From positions 1-64,000 of the forward strand of contig JBNLFG010000011.1 in assembly GCA_050305405.1 (NCBI GenBank): 64,000 nt of DNA. Reading direction: 5' to 3'. The notes under the pieces are model-generated. The model did no database searches and was not told where the DNA came from. It was given only the letters and a program-made list of their open reading frames with translations. Below are positions 15,377 to 24,110 of the stretch, in pieces. The position numbers and the translations under genes were made by a program. The DNA is from Desulfolinea sp050305405 (GTDB lineage Bacteria > Chloroflexota > Anaerolineae > Anaerolineales > Villigracilaceae). Numbering within the stretch: position 1 is the first letter of the stretch; each line of letters begins with the position of its first letter.

Positions 15377-16921
15377 ATGCAACCAGTCATCGCCACTCTT
15401 CCCATCCTCATTATTCTCATCCTCATGGTCGGCTATCGTTGGGGAGCAGCACGCGCAGGCGCGGCGGGATATCTCGCTGCACTGGTGATTTCCATTACTG
15501 TTTTTGGCGCAAACGCAGAAGTCTTGGCATATGCACACGTCAGAGCAATTCTGCTGACTTTCGATGTCCTATTCATTATCTGGACAGCCTATTTGCTTTA
15601 CCGCGTCTCAGACGCAGCGGGGGCGATCAAAACGATCGGTCAGGCACTCCGTCAACTAACCGACGATAAAGGGATGCAAGCCATCCTGATTGGCTGGATT
15701 TTTGCCTCCTTTATCCAAGGTACGGGAGGATTTGGTGTTCCCGTTGCGGTCACCGCGCCATTGCTGATCGGGCTGGGGTTTTCACCGCTTACGGCAGTTA
15801 TTATCCCAACGATTGGACATGGCTGGGCGGTGACCTTTGGCTCTTTGGGATCATCTTTCAATGCGCTCATCTCAGCAACAGGCCTCGAAGCCAGCTATCT
15901 CGCCCCTGCGTCAGCGGCATTCTTAGGGTTGGCAGCCTTGCCTGTCGGCTTGATGGTTGTCCACGTGGCGGATGGCTGGCGTGGCGTAAAGCGCCTTGCG
16001 CCGAAGGTGATCTTGATCGGCGCAGTGATGGGCGGAACACAGTATCTCGTCGCGGCAACGCTGGGTTTGTGGAATATCGGCGCTTTTGCGGGCGCATTGG
16101 CAGGATTAATTATCGGGGTGCCCCTAGCTCATTGGGACGCAACAAGCCCAACATCCAGCGAGCGAATCGGGGCGCAACCGCTCTTCATCGCCCTGTCTGC
16201 CTATCTGGTCTTGATCCTTTTGACAGTCGGCATCCTGTTAATCCCCCCCATTTTTGCCCCCGAACTAAAACAAGCACTGGGACAGATTGCCGTCAAAATC
16301 CCTTTCCCCGAAACCGTAACATCACTGGGATTTATCTCGCCTGCTGGGACGAATAAGCCCATCCCGATCTTTACGCACGCGGGTGCGATCTTGCTCTATG
16401 CGGCAGCTGCGGCATTCGTGATCTACAAACGTGCCGGGCTATATGCAGCAGGTGCAGGCAAGAAAATTTTGAGCGATACCGCCAGCAAGATGGTCACATC
16501 CAGCCTGAGTGTTGCGCTGACGGTGGCGATGGCCGTCATCATGGAGCAATCCGGGATGACAGAGGCAATTGCGCAGGGATTGGCTAGTGCCTTTGGGAGC
16601 ATTTTCCCCTTCATGGCAGCCTGGATCGGCGGGATTGGTGCATTCATGACCGGCTCGAACACAGACTCAAATGTGGTTTTTTCCGCGCTACAAATGCGTA
16701 CAGCGGAATTGTTGGGATACAGCGTGCCAATTATCTTGGCGGCCCAAACGGCAGGAGCGGCGCTGACCTCTGTCTTTGCCCCGATGAAACTGGTCGTGGG
16801 CACAAGCACGGCAGGACTGGAAGGTCAAGAGGGTGTCGTCCTGCGCGCGGTGATCGGCTATGGGGGCGGCTTGGTTTTGTTCATCAGCTTGCTGACAATT
16901 TTGGCAATCACACTCTTTTAA
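15377..16921 (+). CDS. lctP: L-lactate permease family transporter
   Basis: A 514-residue transporter with about 13 hydrophobic helices, of the LctP/LldP family that imports lactate or glycolate with protons. Typical segments include FIQGTGGFGVPVAVTAPLL, PTIGHGWAVTFGSLGSSF and a late IGAFMTGSNTDSNVVFSAL. Length is slightly short of E. coli LldP but normal for the family. No lactate dehydrogenase is adjacent. The repeat directly upstream leaves no clear promoter. Confidence 0.85.
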   Translation: MQPVIATLPILIILILMVGYRWGAARAGAAGYLAALVISITVFGANAEVLAYAHVRAILLTFDVLFIIWTAYLLYRVSDAAGAIKTIGQALRQLTDDKGMQAILIGWIFASFIQGTGGFGVPVAVTAPLLIGLGFSPLTAVIIPTIGHGWAVTFGSLGSSFNALISATGLEASYLAPASAAFLGLAALPVGLMVVHVADGWRGVKRLAPKVILIGAVMGGTQYLVAATLGLWNIGAFAGALAGLIIGVPLAHWDATSPTSSERIGAQPLFIALSAYLVLILLTVGILLIPPIFAPELKQALGQIAVKIPFPETVTSLGFISPAGTNKPIPIFTHAGAILLYAAAAAFVIYKRAGLYAAGAGKKILSDTASKMVTSSLSVALTVAMAVIMEQSGMTEAIAQGLASAFGSIFPFMAAWIGGIGAFMTGSNTDSNVVFSALQMRTAELLGYSVPIILAAQTAGAALTSVFAPMKLVVGTSTAGLEGQEGVVLRAVIGYGGGLVLFISLLTILAITLF

Positions 16922-16995
16922 CCACTACCAAACAGATTTACGCGAATTTCATTTGACTTCATGGAATTTTCGTCCCTTTGCGGTACACTTAAGCC

Positions 16996-17160
16996 ATGCT
17001 CCGCACTAAACTCTCTCGCCACACCATCGCCTTTGGTCTCATCGTTGCATCATCCATTGCACTTTACCCTGCCGCCCAAGCCAAAAGCAGTCTCGCCATC
17101 TGGACGCTGCTCGCCATCATTAGTGCCGCAGCCATCCTGACCATCCAAAAAGAGCCATGA
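16996..17160 (+). CDS. Small two-helix membrane protein
   Basis: A 54-residue open frame with two hydrophobic helices (about 10-28 and 33-48). Its stop overlaps the next gene's start as ATGA (ATG 17157), the usual sign of translational coupling. There is no ribosome site upstream; a TACACT hexamer lies 6 bases before the ATG, so the transcript could be leaderless. Function unknown. Confidence 0.5.
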   Translation: MLRTKLSRHTIAFGLIVASSIALYPAAQAKSSLAIWTLLAIISAAAILTIQKEP

Positions 17161-17891
17161 CCCCCATTCGAGCCGTCTTCTTCGATCTTGGCAAGACCCT
17201 CATCTACCCACAAGATGCCTGGCAGCCCGTCCTTCTGCGTTCCGACAAAGCCCTCACCGCGAGCCTGATCGCCAACGGCGTCGAGGTTGATCCGCGCACT
17301 TTCCCCTACGAATTTATGGAACGTCTCAACCGCTACTACGCGGACCGCGAAGAAACGCTGCGTGAAACCACCACCTTCAAGATGCTGCACCACCTTCTGC
17401 AGGAAAAAGGATTCCGGGACGTTCCCGCCCCGATCTTGCGAGCTGCGTTGGACGCAAAATACGCCATCACACAATCGAACTGGTACCTCGAACAGGACGC
17501 GCATGCCGTGCTCCGTGCTCTCAAACTGAATGGCTACACCCTCGCCCTGATCTCAAATGCCGGCGACGATCCCGATGTCCAAGCCCTGCTTGACACCCAT
17601 AAAATACGCCACTATTTCAGCTTTATTCGCACATCGGCTGCCTGCGGCTTCCGAAAACCACACCGCCACATCTTCGACGAAGCTTTGCGCGATCTCGGGC
17701 TTTTCCCCGAGCAATGTGCCATGGTCGGCGACACACTCGACGCCGACATCAAAGGAGCCAACGCTCTCGGCATCTACAGCATCTGGATCAATCGCCGTGC
17801 CAACAAAAACACAAAAACGCTCGTCGACATTCACCCCAAAGCTGTGATCCAAGAGCTGATCGAACTCCCGAAAGTGCTTCTCGAAGCCTAA
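17157..17891 (+). CDS. HAD-superfamily hydrolase
   Basis: A 244-residue HAD hydrolase. Motif I is FFDLGKTL (nucleophile Asp, but Gly-Lys replaces the usual Asp-Gly-T pattern). Motif II is LISNAG, the motif III Lys is in GFRKPHRHIF and motif IV is MVGDTLDADIKGA. In motif I the acid/base Asp two residues after the nucleophile is replaced by Gly, which could alter phosphatase activity. Probably a cytosolic phosphatase or dehalogenase-like enzyme of unknown substrate. Confidence 0.8.
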   Translation: MTPIRAVFFDLGKTLIYPQDAWQPVLLRSDKALTASLIANGVEVDPRTFPYEFMERLNRYYADREETLRETTTFKMLHHLLQEKGFRDVPAPILRAALDAKYAITQSNWYLEQDAHAVLRALKLNGYTLALISNAGDDPDVQALLDTHKIRHYFSFIRTSAACGFRKPHRHIFDEALRDLGLFPEQCAMVGDTLDADIKGANALGIYSIWINRRANKNTKTLVDIHPKAVIQELIELPKVLLEA

Positions 17892-17933
17892 TAACACTCC
17901 CCCAACATCAACAGTTAAATAGCCAGGATTGAT

Positions 17934-18851
17934 ATGTCTGCTCGTCATACGCCAATATTGAAAAACACTACATTGGCTTACCTAGCGCTACTCGCGGGCG
18001 TGCTTGCACTCGGCATGTCTGCGATCTTCGTTCGCTGGGCAAATGCACCAGGGCCCGTAACAGCGCTGTACCGCGTCTTTTTCGCCACACTCGCCCTGAC
18101 ACCCTTTTTTATCCAGCGTTGCCGTAAGCAGAGTGCTGTAACGCGCAAGACGATTATCTATCCCATTCTGGGCGGTATCTTCACCGCGCTCGACTTCTCT
18201 TTCTGGAACACATCCCTTTTCTACACATCGGCATCCAACGCAACGCTGCTCGGTAACACTGCCCCACTCTGGGTTGCGCTCGGCGCGTGGCTTATCTTCC
18301 GCGAGAAACTGCCGCGCAACTTCTGGACGGGGCTGCTGCTCGCCCTTGGCGGCGCAACACTCATCATGGGCACAGACTTTTTCATCCATCCCAGCATTGG
18401 CTTTGGTGACCTACTCGCTGTCACATCAGGCATCTTTTACGGCAGTTACTATCTCGCCACGCAACGTGGGCGCGAACATTTCGACTCACTCTCCTATGTC
18501 TGGCTGATGGGTATCTTTGCCAGCTTGAGTCTGGTTTTTATCAATCTTGGTATGGGCAACTCGCTATTTGCGTATTCTCAACAAACGTGGCTGACCTTTA
18601 TCGCTACAGCGCTCGTCTCACAACTGATCGGCTACCTCGCCGTCTCTTACGCAATGGGACATCTGCCTGCCGCCATCATTGCCCCCACTATGATCGCACA
18701 GCCTGTCGTCACGACCATCATCGCAATTCCGCTGCTCGGCGAAATTCCATTACCGATCCAAATACTTGGTGGGCTGATTGCTCTTACGGGTATCTATCTC
18801 GTCAACCGTGCCTACCAAAAAGGGAAGAATACAAATATGCCTTCAGCATAA
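17934..18851 (+). CDS. EamA/DMT-family transporter
   Basis: A 305-residue protein with ten hydrophobic helices in two EamA repeats (about 15-145 and 155-290). The first repeat contains NTSLFYTSASNATLLGN, a common DMT segment. Such transporters export amino acids or other small metabolites, but the substrate is not predictable. It is on its own between the HAD gene and a promoter-headed gene. Confidence 0.8.
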   Translation: MSARHTPILKNTTLAYLALLAGVLALGMSAIFVRWANAPGPVTALYRVFFATLALTPFFIQRCRKQSAVTRKTIIYPILGGIFTALDFSFWNTSLFYTSASNATLLGNTAPLWVALGAWLIFREKLPRNFWTGLLLALGGATLIMGTDFFIHPSIGFGDLLAVTSGIFYGSYYLATQRGREHFDSLSYVWLMGIFASLSLVFINLGMGNSLFAYSQQTWLTFIATALVSQLIGYLAVSYAMGHLPAAIIAPTMIAQPVVTTIIAIPLLGEIPLPIQILGGLIALTGIYLVNRAYQKGKNTNMPSA

Positions 18852-18860
18852 AGCAATAAA

Positions 18861-18889
18861 TTGACGAGCGTTCTTTTTTTACATATACT
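18861..18889 (+). promoter_or_regulatory. Sigma-70-type promoter
   Basis: TTGACG (18861-18866), a 17-base spacer and TATACT (18884-18889), located 35 bases before the ATG of the gene at 18924. Confidence 0.75.
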
Positions 18890-18923
18890 TGTTTAACATT
18901 CACGCACATAGAAGGAGACGGAC

Positions 18924-19889
18924 ATGAACAACCTTGATGCAATCCTTGAAATCGCCATTGGTCTGGTGCTGACATGGCTCATTATCAGCGTCGCCACCGT
19001 AGAAGTGCAAGACATCATCAACAAAATGCTTAACCGCCGCGCGAAATTTCTCGAACAAGCCATCTTAGACATGTTCAAGGGCGAGCAGAGCTTTGTTGAC
19101 CAGTTCTACGAGCATCCTGTCATTAAGGCGTTATACAAAAAAAATGTCTTTGGCAAAGCAATTAAACCGGACTACATCCCCAATGAAGCCTTTGCTGAAG
19201 TTACACTGGAAATGTTCGTCAAATTAGGCACAGAAGCAGACAAATTTGAAGAGACTGCTGCCAACCTGGATAAGATCGCCAACAACCAAGAACTTAATTA
19301 TTTTGTTAGCCGCCTGTTACCTGACGTAGATATCCAATCCGCAGCGGTAAAAGCGCGCGATATGCACGATAAAGCGGTTGAATTCAAAGCCAATGCCGAA
19401 AGCTGGTTTGACAGTTCGATGAACAAAGCCTCATACTGGTACAAGGACAAAGCCAAAGCCGCTGCCTTTGTAATCGGGGTGGTACTGGCAGCCGCCTTCA
19501 ATGTCGATTCAATCCAGATCACAGAGCAATTGTGGCGTGAACCAACCCTGCGACAATCACTGGTCGCTCAAGCCCAAATTACGGACGAGACAGCTGGCGT
19601 GCAGAGTGTTGCCGATCTAGAAAAACGCTACGAAGACCTAAGTCTGCCCGTTGGTTGGGAAAAGGAAGGCTTACCGACAACCTGGCAGCTATGGCTCTCG
19701 AAAATAGCAGGTTTGCTGATCTCCGGTTTGGCAGCCATGCAAGGCGCGCCCTTCTGGTTTGACATGCTCAAGAAGTTACTGAACTTCAAAAACGACTCGT
19801 CCAGCTCCGGCAGCAGCAATAGCTCCCCGCCAGCGGCCCCACCACCAGCAGCACCACAGCCGCCAGCAGAACCTGAACCGGTTGGATAG
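18924..19889 (+). CDS. Conserved hypothetical membrane protein
   Basis: A 321-residue protein with an N-terminal hydrophobic helix (about 8-27), a long soluble helical region and a middle segment SWFDSSMNKASYWYKDKAKAA leading into a second helix (about 178-200). A third helix lies near about 262-285, before a Ser/Pro-rich tail. I recall this WFDSSM...WYK pattern from a widespread uncharacterised bacterial family. GGAG precedes the ATG. It is monocistronic, with its own promoter and terminator. Confidence 0.7.
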   Translation: MNNLDAILEIAIGLVLTWLIISVATVEVQDIINKMLNRRAKFLEQAILDMFKGEQSFVDQFYEHPVIKALYKKNVFGKAIKPDYIPNEAFAEVTLEMFVKLGTEADKFEETAANLDKIANNQELNYFVSRLLPDVDIQSAAVKARDMHDKAVEFKANAESWFDSSMNKASYWYKDKAKAAAFVIGVVLAAAFNVDSIQITEQLWREPTLRQSLVAQAQITDETAGVQSVADLEKRYEDLSLPVGWEKEGLPTTWQLWLSKIAGLLISGLAAMQGAPFWFDMLKKLLNFKNDSSSSGSSNSSPPAAPPPAAPQPPAEPEPVG

Positions 19890-19904
19890 AAACCAAAACA
19901 GAAA

Positions 19905-19942
19905 ACAAGAGAGCGCACGCAAAACGTGCGCTCTCTTGTTTT
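19905..19942 (+). terminator. Strong intrinsic terminator
   Basis: A perfect 15-bp stem (ACAAGAGAGCGCACG at 19905-19919 and its complement at 19925-19939) with a 5-base loop, followed by TTT. Confidence 0.85.
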
Positions 19943-19952
19943 AATTCGCCGT

Positions 19953-19965
19953 TATAATACACGCC
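19953..19965 (+). promoter_or_regulatory. -10 element suggesting a leaderless rarA transcript
   Basis: TATAAT at 19953-19958 ends 7 bases before the rarA ATG (19966), and no ribosome site fits between. Transcription would begin at or next to the start codon. No convincing -35 is visible because the upstream terminator occupies that space. Confidence 0.4.
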
Positions 19966-21372
19966 ATGACCGATCTCTTCAACCACCAGATGCAAGAAAA
20001 CCTTAGAAAAGAAGCCCCCCTCGCAGCGCGGATGCGCCCACGCACACTCGATGAATACGTCGGGCAGGAGCATATTGTTGGCGAGGGAAAGTTGCTGCGC
20101 CGCGCCATCGAAGCGGATCGGCTCTTCTCGTCGATCTTGTTCTGGGGGCCACCGGGAACGGGCAAAACCACGCTCGCACAGATCATCGCCAACCAGACCC
20201 AACACCATTTCGAGACGCTTTCCGCTGTTTTAGATGGCAAACCGCGTTTACGCGAAGTTGTACAGGAAGCACTGGAAAGACGTAAGCTCTACAACAAGGG
20301 CACGATTCTCTTTGTGGATGAAGTGCATCGCTGGAATAAGGCTCAACAGGATGCCCTTCTCCCACACGTCGAAAACGGTACGATCCGACTGATTGGAGCG
20401 ACGACCGAGAATCCATTTTTCGAGGTAGTCGGAGCGCTGGTTTCGCGCTCGCGAGTTTTCCAGCTTCGGGGATTGAATCAACGCGAAACCGGCATTTTAC
20501 TGGATCGCGCCCTGGGTGATATTAACCGGGGCTATGGCTCTCGCCGAATCAATCTCCATGACGCAGCCCGCAAGCATCTCGTCGAGATGGCAACGGGCGA
20601 TGCCCGCAATGCCTTAAATGCCCTTGAGTTAGCTGTCGAATCCACGAAAGCGGATGCGGACGGGATCATCCAAATCACATTAGATGTGGCCCAGGAATCC
20701 ATCCAACGGCGCGCGGTGCTTTACGATAAGGACGGAGATTCGCATTACGACACAATCTCTGCTTTTATCAAATCGGTGCGCGGATCGGACCCCGATGCTG
20801 CGCTCTACTGGCTGGCCAAGATGATCTACGCCGGTGAAGACCCGCGTTTTATTGTGCGGCGTTTGCTGATTTTAGCAGGCGAAGACATTGGCCTGGCTGA
20901 CCCGATGGGTTTGGTGGTGACGAATGCTGCCGCACAAGCCTTTGAGTTTGTCGGCATGCCCGAAGGGATTTATTCGATTGTCGAAGCAACTCTTTATCTG
21001 GCCACTGCGCCAAAATCAAATAGTACGGGGGCATATTTCAAGGCATTGAAACGACTTGAAGATCAAGGGCAGATATCAGTGCCCAACCATCTCAAGGATG
21101 GCAACCGAGACGCGGCACAACTAAAACATGGCGAAGGCTATGTCTACCCTCATGCCGAAGACGGACACTTTACCCCGCAGCAATATCTCCCCAAGCGTCT
21201 GCTTGGAACGTACTTCTACACCCCGTCGCATGAAGGCTACGAAGCAGAAGTGGATGCTCGTCTTGAACGCTGGCGCGAAGCACAGCGCAAAGCCTTGGGT
21301 ATCGAAGAATTTGAATTTGCGCCGGAATTAGGAGAGGAAAAGATCAAAAATATGAAAAGAAGCAACAAATAG
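19966..21372 (+). CDS. rarA: Replication-associated recombination protein A (AAA ATPase)
   Basis: A 468-residue AAA+ ATPase of the RarA/MgsA/WRNIP1 family, which acts at stalled replication forks. Motifs: ARMRPRTLDEYVGQEHIVG at the N-terminus, Walker A GPPGTGKTTLA, Walker B LFVDEVHR, sensor 1 GATTENP and Arg finger region SRSRVFQL. The C-terminal tetramerisation region carries RRLLILAGEDIGLADP. Longer than E. coli RarA by about 20 residues at the C-terminus. The start may be leaderless. Confidence 0.9.
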   Translation: MTDLFNHQMQENLRKEAPLAARMRPRTLDEYVGQEHIVGEGKLLRRAIEADRLFSSILFWGPPGTGKTTLAQIIANQTQHHFETLSAVLDGKPRLREVVQEALERRKLYNKGTILFVDEVHRWNKAQQDALLPHVENGTIRLIGATTENPFFEVVGALVSRSRVFQLRGLNQRETGILLDRALGDINRGYGSRRINLHDAARKHLVEMATGDARNALNALELAVESTKADADGIIQITLDVAQESIQRRAVLYDKDGDSHYDTISAFIKSVRGSDPDAALYWLAKMIYAGEDPRFIVRRLLILAGEDIGLADPMGLVVTNAAAQAFEFVGMPEGIYSIVEATLYLATAPKSNSTGAYFKALKRLEDQGQISVPNHLKDGNRDAAQLKHGEGYVYPHAEDGHFTPQQYLPKRLLGTYFYTPSHEGYEAEVDARLERWREAQRKALGIEEFEFAPELGEEKIKNMKRSNK

Positions 21373-21415
21373 TCGCCGCCATTTGTGAACATTCGATTAA
21401 AACTTAAGCTATCGC

Positions 21416-21444
21416 TTGACATATCTCATTCACAGTTGTAAACT
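21416..21444 (+). promoter_or_regulatory. Promoter of the aromatic amino-acid operon
   Basis: A consensus TTGACA (21416-21421), a 17-base spacer and TAAACT (21439-21444). Transcription would start at about 21451, immediately before the leader-peptide ATG at 21455. Confidence 0.8.
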
Positions 21445-21454
21445 TGCGCCCAAT

Positions 21455-21541
21455 ATGAAACATACAGCCTTCAACGCTTTTTACTTTTATTTTTATTTTT
21501 ACGGCTTCCAAAAACGGAAACCGCTGGCGGCGTTTAACTAG
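21455..21541 (+). CDS. Phe/Tyr-rich leader peptide (attenuation)
   Basis: A 28-codon open frame that begins MKHTAF, contains an alternating FYFYFYFY run at residues 9-16 and ends at TAG. Seven Phe and four Tyr in 28 residues is far above chance. E. coli pheL likewise begins MKH and is Phe-rich; that resemblance is a parallel, not proof of descent. The peptide lies between a consensus promoter and an intrinsic terminator directly ahead of aroH. A ribosome stalled on the Phe/Tyr codons for lack of charged tRNA would be expected to prevent terminator formation and turn the operon on. There is no good ribosome site, so initiation may be leaderless or weak. Confidence 0.75.
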   Translation: MKHTAFNAFYFYFYFYGFQKRKPLAAFN

Positions 21542-21562
21542 GCAAAATTGACTTACCCTGAC

Positions 21563-21597
21563 AAAACGTGAGACCAAAGCGGTCTCACGTTTTTTTG
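21563..21597 (+). terminator. Attenuator terminator of the aromatic operon
   Basis: A perfect 13-bp stem, AAAACGTGAGACC (21563-21575) and its complement (21581-21593), with a 5-base loop, ends in a T-run. GCGTTT at 21530-21535, within the last leader codons, can pair with AAACGT at 21564-21569 (one G-T pair) as a weak competing helix. It lies 22 bases after the leader stop and before the aroH ribosome site. Confidence 0.8.
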
Positions 21598-21621
21598 TTT
21601 ATTAGCAAACAAGGAGAGAAG

Positions 21622-22008
21622 ATGCCCACAAGAGGAATTCGTGGTGCCACGACCATCACCCAAGATACACGGGAAAAAGTACTCGCAGCAACCACTGAAA
21701 TGCTAAAAGAAATCAGCAAAGCCAATCCGGGTCTCAAACCGGAAGATATTGCCAGTGCTTTTTTCACCGTCACAGACGATATCGCCTCTGCCTTCCCCGC
21801 CGAAGCCGCACGCTTCAACGGATGGAAGAATGTCCCGCGTATCTGCGCGAGAGAAATCCCTGTGCAAGACGGCCCGAGTGTCCCGCTCTGTATTCGCGTG
21901 CTTTTACACTGGAATACAAATACAGCCCCGGCAGATGTCAAACATATCTATCTCAAAGAAGCAAAAAAACTGCGTCCCGACCTCGTGGATGCATCAAAGG
22001 AGAAATAA
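21622..22008 (+). CDS. aroH: Chorismate mutase, AroH class
   Basis: A 128-residue monofunctional chorismate mutase of the AroH (Bacillus-type trimeric) fold: RGIRGATTITQDTREKVL at the N-terminus, DDIASAFPAEAAR in the middle, and VPLCIRVLLHWNT, where the Arg contacts the substrate. It converts chorismate to prephenate for Phe and Tyr. The first structural gene after the leader peptide; AAGGAGAG precedes the ATG. Confidence 0.9.
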   Translation: MPTRGIRGATTITQDTREKVLAATTEMLKEISKANPGLKPEDIASAFFTVTDDIASAFPAEAARFNGWKNVPRICAREIPVQDGPSVPLCIRVLLHWNTNTAPADVKHIYLKEAKKLRPDLVDASKEK

Positions 22009-22011
22009 ACC

Positions 22012-23043
22012 ATGATGATCATTATGCGCAGAGGCGCAACCAAAGCGGAAGTAGATACAGTTGTCGCCCGCGTCAAATCTCTTCAACTGGATGCCCATCT
22101 TTCAGACGGCGCGGAACGCACCGTCATCGGCGTGGTCGGCGATGGACGCCCTGTCGAGAAGAGTATGTTTGTCCGTCTCCCCGGCGTGGACAGCATTGTC
22201 CCGATCTCGAAACCCTACAAACTCGCCTCGCGTGAGTTCTACCCCGAAGACTCCTTGATTCCCATCGGGGAACACAAGGTCGGCAACGGCTCCAAGATCA
22301 TCATTGGCGGCCCCTGCTCCGTCGAAAGCCGCGAACAGATTTTGGCCACCGCACAAGCCGTCAAAGAAGCTGGCGCGCACGCCCTGCGCGGTGGCGCTTA
22401 CAAACCACGCACCTCGCCCTATTCCTTCCAGGGCATGGGCGAAGAAGGACTAAAGCTGCTCGCCGAAGCCCGCGAGTTGACAGGCCTTCCGATTGTCACC
22501 GAGATTATCTCACCCGAACTTGTGCCCCTCGTCGCCGAATATGCTGACGTACTTCAGATCGGCACACGCAACATGCAAAACTACTCCCTGCTCAAAGCCG
22601 CAGGCTTGACCAATCGCACCATCATCCTCAAACGCGGGATGAGCGCTACGATCAACGACTTCCTGATGGCTGCCGAATATATTCTCTCCAAAGGCAACCA
22701 AAACGTAATTCTCTGCGAGCGCGGTATCCGCACCTTCGAGACTGCCACGCGCAACACCACCGACATCAATGCCATTCCCGTCCTGAAATCATTAACACAT
22801 TTGCCCATTATTCTTGATCCCAGTCACAGCACCGGCGATTGGCGCTATGTCGCATCGCTGGCTCGCTCCGGCATCGCAGCAGGGGCCGATGGCCTGATCG
22901 TTGAAGTACACCCTGATCCCGCCAACGCGCTCTCAGACGGCGACCAATCGCTCAAGCCAAAACGCTTCGCCGAAATGGTCAATCAGGTCAATATTATTTC
23001 AGATGCAATGAAAGCCGCCAATATGACGGCGCTACCGCAATAA
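22012..23043 (+). CDS. aroF: DAHP synthase, class I-beta, copy 1
   Basis: A 343-residue 3-deoxy-7-phosphoheptulonate synthase that commits PEP and erythrose 4-phosphate to the shikimate pathway. An N-terminal ferredoxin-like regulatory domain (about 1-75) precedes the barrel. Metal and substrate residues are visible in IGGPCSVESRE (Cys), LRGGAYKPRTSPYSFQG, ILKRGMSAT, LDPSHSTG (His) and VEVHPDP (Glu). The regulatory domain suggests feedback control by aromatic products. It begins 3 bases after aroH. Confidence 0.9.
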   Translation: MMIIMRRGATKAEVDTVVARVKSLQLDAHLSDGAERTVIGVVGDGRPVEKSMFVRLPGVDSIVPISKPYKLASREFYPEDSLIPIGEHKVGNGSKIIIGGPCSVESREQILATAQAVKEAGAHALRGGAYKPRTSPYSFQGMGEEGLKLLAEARELTGLPIVTEIISPELVPLVAEYADVLQIGTRNMQNYSLLKAAGLTNRTIILKRGMSATINDFLMAAEYILSKGNQNVILCERGIRTFETATRNTTDINAIPVLKSLTHLPIILDPSHSTGDWRYVASLARSGIAAGADGLIVEVHPDPANALSDGDQSLKPKRFAEMVNQVNIISDAMKAANMTALPQ

Positions 23044-23064
23044 CAAATACCAAGGAAAAATCTT

Positions 23065-24102
23065 ATGATGATTATCATGAAAACCACCGCAACACCCGAA
23101 GAAGTAGAAAACGTCCACGCACGGGTCAGAGCACTGCAACTTGACCCTCACCAAATTTCGGGCGCAGAGCGTAACGTCATTGGCGTTGTCGGAGACGGTC
23201 GCCCGATGGAGTTAAACGCTTTCATCCGCCTTCCCGGAGTCGCCAGTGTCATCCCGATTTCAAAACCCTACAAACTCGCCTCGCGCGAATTTTTCCCCGA
23301 AAACACGCTCATCCCCATCGGTAAAAACCACGTCGTTGGCGATGGTGAGCCAACCATTATCGCCGGCCCCTGTGCTGTCGAGAACCGCGAACAAATTCTC
23401 GAAACCGCACAACTGGTCAAAGAAGCGGGCGCACACGCCCTGCGCGGTGGCGCCTTCAAACCGCGCACATCACCCTACTCCTTTCAGGGCATGGGCGAAG
23501 AGGGCTTAAAACTACTCGCCGAAGCACGTGATCTGACGGGGCTGCCCATTGTCACCGAAGTAACCGCCCCGGAACTTGTTCCGCTGGTCGCCGAATACGC
23601 CGACGTACTCCAGATCGGCACGCGCAACATGCAAAACTACGCCCTGCTCAAAGCCGTTGGACAGAGCAACCGCACCGTCATTCTCAAGCGCGGCATGAGC
23701 GCCACCATCAGCGACTTCCTGATGGCCGCCGAATACATCCTCTCCAAAGGGAACCACAACGTCATACTCTGTGAACGCGGCATCCGCACCTTCGAGACCG
23801 CTACGCGCAATACCACCGACATCAACGCCATCCCCGTTCTGCAAGCCGAGACACATCTACCCGTCATCCTTGATCCCAGCCATAGCACGGGGCACTGGGA
23901 ATACGTCGCCCCGCTCGCCCGCTCTGGCATTGCTGCGGGGGCAGATGGTATCATCGTCGAAGTGCATCCGCGTCCCGACGAAGCCCTCTCCGACGGTGCT
24001 CAGTCGCTCAAGCCAAAACGCTTCTCCACGCTCGTGAAGCAGATCAACGCCATTGCGCAGGTGCTGAAAGACGAAGAAATTTCCACCAATCCGCTGCATT
24101 AA
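23065..24102 (+). CDS. aroF: DAHP synthase, class I-beta, copy 2
   Basis: A 345-residue paralogue of the preceding gene with the same barrel motifs (AGPCAVENRE, LRGGAFKPRTSPYSFQG, LDPSHSTG, VEVHPRP). The N-terminal regulatory domain differs more (for example ATPEEVENVHARVRALQ), so the two isoenzymes may respond to different effectors. It appears to be a tandem duplication within the operon, 21 bases after copy 1. Differences spread through the whole gene argue against an assembly artefact. Confidence 0.9.
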   Translation: MMIIMKTTATPEEVENVHARVRALQLDPHQISGAERNVIGVVGDGRPMELNAFIRLPGVASVIPISKPYKLASREFFPENTLIPIGKNHVVGDGEPTIIAGPCAVENREQILETAQLVKEAGAHALRGGAFKPRTSPYSFQGMGEEGLKLLAEARDLTGLPIVTEVTAPELVPLVAEYADVLQIGTRNMQNYALLKAVGQSNRTVILKRGMSATISDFLMAAEYILSKGNHNVILCERGIRTFETATRNTTDINAIPVLQAETHLPVILDPSHSTGHWEYVAPLARSGIAAGADGIIVEVHPRPDEALSDGAQSLKPKRFSTLVKQINAIAQVLKDEEISTNPLH

Positions 24103-24110
24103 ACGCCCTC

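Noticed and set aside
22012..24102. Tandem aroF genes as an assembly duplication
   Set aside because: The two copies differ throughout, most in the N-terminal domain, and have different flanks, so they are genuine paralogues.
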